This document shows, one piece after another, positions 56,942 through 64,000 of a DNA stretch of 64,000 nucleotides. Position numbers and translations under genes: made by a program. The stretch covers positions 868,001 through 932,000 of the forward strand of contig JALGAS010000002.1 in NCBI GenBank assembly GCA_023078685.1, written 5' to 3'. Under the pieces are notes generated by a model. That model had not been told where the DNA came from, did no database searches, and saw only the letters and a list, made by a program, of their open reading frames with translations. Each line of letters begins with the position of its first letter. Position 1 is the first letter of the stretch. Origin of the DNA: Neopestalotiopsis rosae (taxonomy: Eukaryota; Ascomycota; Sordariomycetes; Amphisphaeriales; Sporocadaceae).

Positions 56942-58840
56942 ATGTCTTCTCAACAAGCAGTCGTCGAGAAGACGTCTGGAGGCAATGCTGCCTACCACAA
57001 CTTCCACAATGATTTCATCCACGTTCAGGACCCCAATGAGCGTCGCCGTCTTGCTCTTGCCGAGATTGACAAGGCTCCCTTTGGCTGGTACCACGTCCGG
57101 TATGATCTGTCCTACTCTTGCTCGGTTTCATGCAGCCAGAATGCTAATGTCTCTTTATAGTGCTGTCATTGTCGCTGGTATTGGTTTCTTCACTGATTCC
57201 TACGATATCTTCGCCGTCTCCCTCTTGACTACCATGCTTGGTATAGTCTACTACCCCGAAGCTGGAAAACTCTCGACCAGCTCCGACAGTGCGATCAAGC
57301 TCTCTACTTCGGCTGGTACTGTCATTGGTCAGCTGCTTTTCGGATGGCTGGCTGACAGACTCGGTCGTAAGAAGATGTACGGTATCGAGTTGATCATCAT
57401 CATCTTTGCGACTTTCGGCCAAGCCCTTGCCTCCGACTCCCCTTCGGTGAACATTGTCGGCCTCATCATCTTCTGGCGTGTTCTGATGGGTGTTGGTATT
57501 GGTGGTGACTACCCTCTGTCCAGTATCATTACATCCGAGTTCGCTACCACCAAGTGGCGTGGTGCCATGATGGCTGCCGTCTTTGCCATGCAGGGTATCG
57601 GCCAGCTTGTCTGCGCCCTGGTCATGCTGTTCGTCACTCTCGGTTTCAAGGAGGCTCTCCTGCAATCTACCAGCACAACCACCTGCGACGCCTGGTGCGC
57701 TGTCGCTGTTGACAAGATGTGGAGAACTCTCATTGGTTTCGGTGCCGTTCCCGCCTGTATTGCGCTCTACTACCGTCTTACTATCCCCGAGACTCCTCGC
57801 TACACCTTTGATGTCGGCCGGGATGTCGAGAAGGCCGCCGACGATGTCAAGGCCTACATGGCTGGCAAGCACGAGGGCCACCCCGACGAGGTTGCCCGCA
57901 TCCAGGCTCGCGAGGCTGCCCAGACGCAGATGCAAATCCCCAAGGCCAGCTGGAGCGACTTCTTCCGTCACTACTCCATTCCCAAGAATGGTCTGCTCCT
58001 GCTCGGTACCGCTGGATCTTGGTTCATGCTCGACGTTGCTTGTAAGTTCTGTCACTTGTCTTGAGAAGACGCCTGTAACTGACCACAAGAAATCTAGACT
58101 ACGGTCTCTCGCTCAACAACGCTACCATCCTTGGTGTTATTGGTTACTCTACCAAGAACGTGACCAGCACCTACCAGTACCTCTACAACACCGCCGTTGG
58201 TAACCTCATCATTGTTCTTGCAGGTGCTGTTCCTGGCTACTGGTATGTTATATCATGACAAGTCTCATCCTGAAAACTTTCTCCGCTAACACATTCGTCC
58301 TACAGGGTTTCCGTCGCTACCATCGATACCCTTGGTCGCAAGACTATCCAGTTCATGGGTTTCATCATCCTTACCATTCTGTTCTGTGTCATGGGTTTCG
58401 GATACAACTATATCTCGGTTCACTCCCAGAACGGTCTGCTCGCCATCTACGTCCTGGCCCAGTTCTTCTTCAACTTTGGTCCCAACACCACAACCTTCAT
58501 CGTTCCTGGTGAGGTCTTCCCTACCCGCTACCGTTCGACCTCGCACGGTATCTCGGCCGCCTCTGGCAAGATCGGTTCCATCATTGGCCAGGGTGCCATC
58601 GCTACTCTGCGTACCAAGGGTGCTAAGAACAGCACTGACGCCCCCTGGATGGACCACGTTCTCGAGATTTACGCCCTCTTCATGTTGCTCGGTGTCGTTA
58701 CCACCTGCTTCATCCCAGAGACCAAGCGCAAGACCCTCGAGGAGCTCTGCGGCGAGGATCAACCCGCCCCAGCCTCTGCCCACTCCGAGGGTACCGGCAG
58801 CGGTGTCTTGGAGACCAAGCCCGAGGGCGTTGCTCACTAA
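56942..58840 (+). CDS. PHO84: High-affinity phosphate:H+ symporter, PHO84 family
   Basis: Plasma-membrane major facilitator taking up inorganic phosphate with protons, usually induced by phosphate starvation. Exons 56942-57099, 57161-58041, 58098-58242 and 58306-58840 give 572 residues with 12 predicted helices. Family marks: FGWYHVRAVIVAGIGFFTDS with the DSYD motif in helix 1, GWLADRLGRKKMYG in loop 2-3, GVGIGGDYPLSS in helix 4, and IPETPRYTFDVGRDVEKAAD before the central loop. ATIDTLGRKTIQ comes after helix 8, FFNFGPNTTTFIVPGEVFPT in helix 10-11, and FIPETKRKTLEELCGED at the C-terminus. All introns are short with good consensus sites. Length and motifs match fungal Pho84 and N. crassa PHO-5-like proteins. 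No other phosphate-regulon gene lies beside it. Confidence 0.96.
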
Positions 58841-59190
58841 GCTGGGCAATTCCGACAATGAGAAAATCTGGGGTGGGATTGTATACATGATCCAAATGTA
58901 GAGCTAGATCTTTGTTATTTTTCTGATCTTTTGTTTTTCTTGTAAACATGGCAAGCGTGGTGATTGGCAGTACGAAGTGGCACGTCAAGGCGCGTAAACA
59001 TGTTTCGCTTTTCGCGATAGATATACCCCCATAATTCATTCATCAACTCTTGCGAATTGTTATATGGTCCTGAAAGCCAATCATTTGTGTGATGTAGTCA
59101 TTGAATTCATACATATGCCCTGCAATATGTGCCTAGAGAGATATTGGTGATACCATGGCATAACACAGAGACAAACCATCGGTCCTGCGG
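58841..59190. other. Intergenic between convergent PHO84 and DUF427 genes
   Basis: About 350 bp holding two 3' flanks; nothing else seen. Confidence 0.5.
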
Positions 59191-59796
59191 TCATTCCTCC
59201 GAGGTGATGTCTACCTTGGTCTTGTCTGCACTCGTGTTGGCCAAACTTGTTTCGAATAACAGTGGGAATGGCATGTTGGTACTTACAAAAGGCAACATAA
59301 TCCTTGATATGATTTGCCTTTTCCTTGGTGTCGGGATAGTACCAAGCGGCATTCTCGAGTTCCTTGTCTGTCATAGTGGTCAGTATAAGCACACGTATGA
59401 ATTTGACGTCCTTTCTGTTGTAATCTTTCATCTGTCCTGCTCCAATCAATTGAATCAAAGGTCCGTTCATCAATAACCTCTATCAGAATATATACTCAAC
59501 CTTCCCCAGGATCCCCCCACAAAGCCGAAGAAACCCGGTAGCTCCCGGAAAACCCGAAGGGTATAGAACAAACTACACTACCTGACTATGATTGGTATAT
59601 TCTTACCTCCGATCTTGAGCGTATAATAGCTGGCGTCGCCCTTCCACGGGCAGTGGGTCGTGTGGCTGGTCTTGGTAAAGTACTCGGACTTGATCGCCGA
59701 CGGGGGGAAGTAGATGTTGCCCTCGACCACTTCGTAGGCCGAGGCGTCGGCCACGATGGTGCCATTGACCGATGCTTTAGCGTGACCGGAAGGCAT
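59191..59796 (-). CDS. DUF427-domain small protein
   Basis: Three exons, 59607-59796, 59287-59367 and 59191-59225, give 101 residues. The DUF427 (beta-tent) fold is indicated by IVADASAYEVVEGNIYFPPS, THCPWKGDASYYTLKIG and AAWYYPDTKEKANHIKDYVA. The short terminal exon supplies YKTKVDITSEE, and all phases fit (G|AC, T|AC). Without splicing, the first exon would run into the intron and end early, so the gene is easily misannotated. DUF427 proteins are widespread in bacteria and fungi; the domain's biochemical role is not established, so no function is assigned. There is no targeting signal. It points away from the cytochrome b2 gene, 1.17 kb distant. Confidence 0.9.
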
Positions 59797-60962
59797 GGCG
59801 ACAGAAATCCTGAGATTGGGGGAAAAGTATCGAGCTTAAGCCGAGTTTTGTGCAATTTCCAGTAGTGCAAAGGGATCAGTGTCTGTTAGAGAACAAGGAT
59901 ACGCAAAATTGTCTTTTTTATTTCTAGGACGAGTTGCGAATATATAAGCAAGAGAGGCAAAAGGAGGATTTGTAAGACTGCCGTGTCGTCAAATAATCCT
60001 TTGATGCGGGGTTTGCATCGCAGGGCGTGTGTAGCTTGAACTATAAGACCGCGATTGAACTCCCACCATCATTATTAATAGGAAGTATATTCTTGATGGC
60101 AGAATCTCTAGGCTCGTTGGTGATTCTTCAGCCAGAGTGTTGGGTAGCAGATCATATACTTGTTTCAGTGGGTCTGGCTTTTCAAGATATAGCATGTATG
60201 AAAATGGCCTTGTTGGCGACTTCTGGGCAAGGGTAAACTAAAGTGTACAAGCATATACCGTACCATGTCAGCAAGAGCACAAGTACTCTGTAGTTCAGGG
60301 TTACTGCAATTGGAGCACTTGAACGAGATCTGATCTAATTCCCCAAGGAGCCGGATCGCAATGCCGCTGTCGCAGATCAGTCTACCGTCTAGAAGTCGTC
60401 TTTCAGCAGTTTAACCCGGGACCACATCCGATGGACTGGCTGGTCTGCAGTCTCCTTTGCTGGGCATCAGACAGCAGACACGGTGGGAGGATCCGCACTT
60501 CGGCCAATACTGAACCACAGTACAGAAATCCCGAGGCCATGATTCATCGACTAGCAATGGCCACTAGCCTTATCCGCCTTCCTTCAGACCGAGATCCCGA
60601 GTTTTGTCCCCACCCAACCCCAAACTTCCCCACAGAGGTGGGCGGTGGTCGGCCATTTGCCATCACGAACAAAGGACCGACCGCGTCGGCGCATTTGCTC
60701 TGGGACATTATTTTAGGGAGACTAGATAACTGCCGCGTGGTAAATAGTTCGGTTCACTTTTTGGGGAGTGGCCAATTATTCTTTTTTTTCTCCTGATTAT
60801 ATTCTTCTAGAGGTCTTACACAGGACTCTGCTCTTTCTTTCTTCAGTCGCTCGCCCGATTTATACTCCTCGGCACAAACCCTGCTGTACTGTAATCTGTC
60901 TCTGTTGTACGATACCGGATCACAGAGCCGAAAGAACCAAGAGTAGAGCTTAATTTTCCAAG
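59797..60962. promoter_or_regulatory. Divergent region DUF427 / cytochrome b2-like gene
   Basis: About 1.17 kb between divergent starts. CCAAT (60770-60774) lies about 190 bp upstream of the cytochrome b2 ATG and is followed by a T8 tract. No gene seen. Confidence 0.4.
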
Positions 60963-62684
60963 ATGACACTATCTGGTGTTGAGGTCTCCAAGCACGACAA
61001 CAAGGAGTCGTGCTGGGTCATTATTCATGTATGCGATGCCGCTCGCGAATCTCACAGTGCAATTGACTGACAAGTGCGCAGGGCAAAGCCTATGATGTAA
61101 CAGAGTTTCTCCCGGGTACGTTTGGGCATCAGCATTGCGCCCAGGGGATGCGCCCGTGGCTAACAAGGACTTATAGAGCACCCGGGTGGAATGAAAATCA
61201 TCCTCAAGTATGCTGTAAGTCACGATCGCCGTATACCTTTCCCAGGGGCGTCAGGCAATTAACCCAAATCGGCATACAGGGCAAAGATGCGACCGAGGAG
61301 TTCGACCCCATCCACCCTCCAGACACATTGGACAAGTACCTCGATCAATCGAAACACCTTGGAGTGGTGGATATGAGCACTGTCGCCAAAGTCGAGAAGG
61401 AGGCCGATCCGGCCGAGGAAGAGCGCCAGCAAAGAATTCAAGACAAACCTCTGTTGGACCAATGTTACAACCTCCTCGATTTCGAGTCCGTGGCCAAGCA
61501 GACTATGAAGAAGGGCGCATGGGGATACTACTCCAGTGCTGCCGATGATGAAATTGTTAGTCGTACCCAAAGTCTAGTTGCCCGTCACAGTCTGCTAACG
61601 CATCCCCTAGACATTCCGAGAGAACCACGAGGCCTTCCACAGGATATGGTTCCGCCCCAAGGTCTTGGTTGATGTCAAAGAAGTCGATTTTACTACAACA
61701 ATGCTGGGTACCAAGGTTGATATTCCATTCTACGTCACGGCCACAGCTCTCGGCAAACTCGGCCACCCCGAAGGCGAGGTGGTTCTGACAAAGGCTGCCA
61801 AGAAGCATAACGTTGTGCAAATGATCCCGACTCTTGCCTCTTGCTCATTTGACGAAATCATGGATGCCGCCGAGGGAGATCAGGTCCAGTGGTTGCAACT
61901 CTACGTCAACGCCGACCGCAAGATCACCCAGCGCATTGTTGAACATGCCGAGAAACGGGGATGCAAGGGTCTTTTCATCACAGTGGACGCTCCCCAACTT
62001 GGAAGGAGAGAAAAGGACATGCGATCTAAATTCGAGGACCAAGGAACCAACGTGCAATCCGGCCAGGCCACCGACAACAGCCAGGGTGCTGCACGAGCAA
62101 TTTCGTCATTTATCGATCCCAGCCTGTCCTGGAAGGACATTGCCTGGTTCAAGTCTATCACCAAGATGCCGATTATCCTCAAGGGTGTGCAACGTGTGGA
62201 GGATGTGCTCAAGGCGGTAGAGGTCGGAGCCCAGGGTGTGGTGCTTTCCAACCATGGAGGACGTCAGCTCGATTTCGCCCGCTCCGGTATCGAGGTTCTC
62301 GCCGAGACGATGCCGGTCCTCCGTGAACTGGGCCTGGAGAACAGCATCGAGGTCTACATTGACGGTGGAGTCCGCCGTGCGACAGACATCATCAAGGCGC
62401 TCTGTCTCGGTGCCAAGGGCGTCGGTATCGGACGGCCGTTCCTGTACGCCATGTCGGCCTACGGTTTGGAGGGTGTTGAGCGGGCCATGCAGCTGCTGAA
62501 GGACGAGATGGAGATGAACATGCGTCTCATTGGCTGCACAAGTGTTGACCAGCTCAACCCATCATTGATTGATGTGAGGAACCTGGGCAGTCACGTTACG
62601 CCGGTACCGAGGGACAACCTTGGCCATACCGTGTACGATGCGCTTGCCACGCCTGCGTTCAAGCTGCCCAAGGCGAAGTTATAG
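60963..62684 (+). CDS. Flavocytochrome b2-like L-lactate (2-hydroxyacid) dehydrogenase, with C-terminal AKL
   Basis: Fusion of a cytochrome b5-type heme domain and an FMN 2-hydroxyacid dehydrogenase, as in yeast Cyb2. Exons 60963-61028, 61082-61115, 61177-61214, 61280-61555 and 61611-62684 give 495 residues. The heme ligands are His35 (EHPGG) and His58. The FMN active site is complete by comparison with Cyb2: Tyr129 (WGYYSSA), Tyr236 (LQLYVNAD), Asp264 and Arg271 (TVDAPQLGRR), Lys329 (ILKGVQR), His353 and Arg356 (SNHGGRQLDF). Cyb2 carries a mitochondrial presequence. This protein starts directly at the heme domain (MTLSGVEVSKHDNKESCW) and has no presequence. It ends KLPKAKL; AKL is a canonical PTS1 peroxisomal signal. 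L-lactate or another 2-hydroxyacid is the likely substrate. Peroxisomal location is inferred. Confidence 0.93.
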
Positions 62685-63292
62685 GACTTAGGAGTCATGA
62701 GCACCAAGAATACATACCCCAAAATACTTTCTGAAATTCCCCATACTTACGTTGAGAAAAGATATCTACATATCCAACTACTCAAGCCGGCAGCGCGTGT
62801 TTTCGTTTTTCTGGTACATATACAGGTACATACACAAGGAAGGATACAAACAAAGCTTGTTGTAGAATTGTCAAATGTTGAACCACCTACTCACATATCC
62901 GAGACTTACTACCACTCTGTCGCATAAGTAGCGACTGACTGACTGGCACTCTTTATGATTCACTCTTTCGCATTATGTATCAGTCTGAGTCCTAATACTG
63001 GGGGCTACTTCCAAACTATTCGACACACTGAATTGATGCATACCTTACATAAACACTTGCAAGGTACATATCCGTATTTTGGAAGTGATGAAAAACGTAG
63101 TTGCCTGCACAGTTGCCTAGGAGAACTTGAAAGAAAAGAACATTTCAGGCTGCATGGTCCGTGCACGCCAGGCTGTCAGTCAGAACTTGAAGGTCGGCAG
63201 CCCCGATTGACTGCAGCTTGCAGCTCTCTCGCCTTCCCCTTCAACTAATGCCAGTAAGCCCGCGACTTTTACTCCCAGTCCGGTCCGTCTTA
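62685..63292. other. Intergenic, 3' of cytochrome b2-like gene
   Basis: 3' flank and AT-rich spacer. Short open frames look random; GCCTAGG occurs at 63115. Confidence 0.4.
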
Positions 63293-64000
63293 TGCTTTGA
63301 GGCGGAACAGATTTTCAAGCTGCTCGACATTATCTTGTGTTTCAAGAAAGCATCTGCAGTTTTGTCTCCAATTTTCACTTTTTATTATATTTTTCTACTC
63401 CAGTGGAAATTGAAGAGTACGGCGATTCGTCTGTCTCTCTCTCTCTCTCCCCTCCGCGCTGCTGACGACCACGCCTATCGTCTCCTTGGATTGAGCTTCG
63501 CGGCTACTCCCTGGTCCTAATCGCGGGGTGTTTCCAGAGGCTAAGAGGTAAGGCATCAGCCAACCTTCAAAGTTCCCCACCAAAGGACTGCTGTCACTGT
63601 GAATCAAAGGCTACCTTCTGAGTAGCCACATTCAGCCATTAAAGTCCCCTGCGCCCAGGCGCGTCATTCTACACTACCATCCCATCAATTCCATTTCTAT
63701 CTCAACTCTCCACCGCTCAACACAACCACTCAACCCGATTTCGCAACAGCTTTTATTCCCCTGCGGTACCCTCGCCGACTAACAACACGTTCTTCGCAGA
63801 CACATCGCCGCAGGCTTCTGATCGCGAATCATTCGGCGGCGCTGACGCTCTGGGCAAAATACTGCCTTTTCGAGGTCCTACCAGGTACCCAGCCGAGCAC
63901 CTGCCGTGCTTGCTGGAGCGGCCAACCATCTAGACGAGGCAACACCACACGACACGCCACACTCGACCGCATAGAGCGAACCACGACTCTGACATTCTCG
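63293..64000 (+). promoter_or_regulatory. Probable promoter and leader of a gene beyond the right edge
   Basis: There is no ATG on the plus strand from about 63293 to the window end (about 11 expected), and the last 350 bp are C/A-rich with little G, like the 4E-T-like leader. A CT-repeat (63431-63450) of the type seen near fungal core promoters lies upstream. I infer a long 5' UTR of a rightward gene starting outside the window. Confidence 0.45.
63431..63450. repeat. CT dinucleotide tract
   Basis: A near-perfect (CT)n run of about 20 bp, in the presumed promoter of the off-window gene. Confidence 0.85.

Noticed and set aside
57144..58088. A 314-codon minus-strand frame across PHO84
   Set aside because: It is antisense to an intron-containing PHO84 gene. 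Such shadows arise from codon bias in GC-rich exons.
59081..59473. A 130-codon minus-strand frame next to PHO84
   Set aside because: Only its middle is exon 2 of the DUF427 gene; the rest is intron or 3' sequence.

Overview
The window is nuclear DNA of a filamentous ascomycete, most likely a Sordariomycete and plausibly Hypocreales. The grounds are short introns (about 50-110 bp) with fungal donors and CTRAC-type branch points, moderately GC-rich coding sequence on both strands, an AreB/ASD-4-type GATA factor, a PHO84-type transporter and an intron-bearing nuclear tRNA-Leu. The order is inferred from general character only. I rebuilt exon structures by hand; where phases fitted, splice positions are given to the base.

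Layout. 0-12 kb: an unrecognised charged protein gene (374-2060), a ubiquitin C-terminal hydrolase, a tRNA-like Pol III element beside a 31-bp A tract, a mitochondrial CGI-58/Cld1-type hydrolase and the DEAH helicase PRP22. 13-26 kb: a PMP3-type membrane peptide with a long PY-motif tail, an eIF4E-binding 4E-T-like protein behind a long ATG-free leader, a conserved fungal protein whose frame is interrupted by one TAG, the mitochondrial helicase SUV3 and a longin R-SNARE. 26-39 kb: a small proline-rich ORF, a membrane SDR, a G-patch protein, SEC1, a dual-specificity phosphatase and SPO7. 40-48 kb: tRNA-Leu(AAG), a DHA2-type MFS exporter with repeats in its promoter, and an areB-type GATA factor with an alternative promoter inside an intron. 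49-55 kb: KRR1, ENP1 and HGH1, three genes of ribosome and translation-factor biogenesis. 56-64 kb: PHO84, a small DUF427 protein, a cytochrome b2-like FMN dehydrogenase ending in the peroxisomal signal AKL, and an ATG-free stretch that looks like the leader of a gene beyond the right edge.

Most genes are conserved housekeeping functions (splicing, mitochondrial RNA turnover, exocytosis, lipid-phosphatase control, 40S assembly) rather than one pathway. No secondary-metabolite cluster, intact transposon, CRISPR array or dedicated novel multi-gene system is visible. The most unusual signals are the AKL-tailed cytochrome b2, the in-frame TAG in the gene at 19163-21051, and the GATA-site-rich internal promoter of the GATA factor gene.
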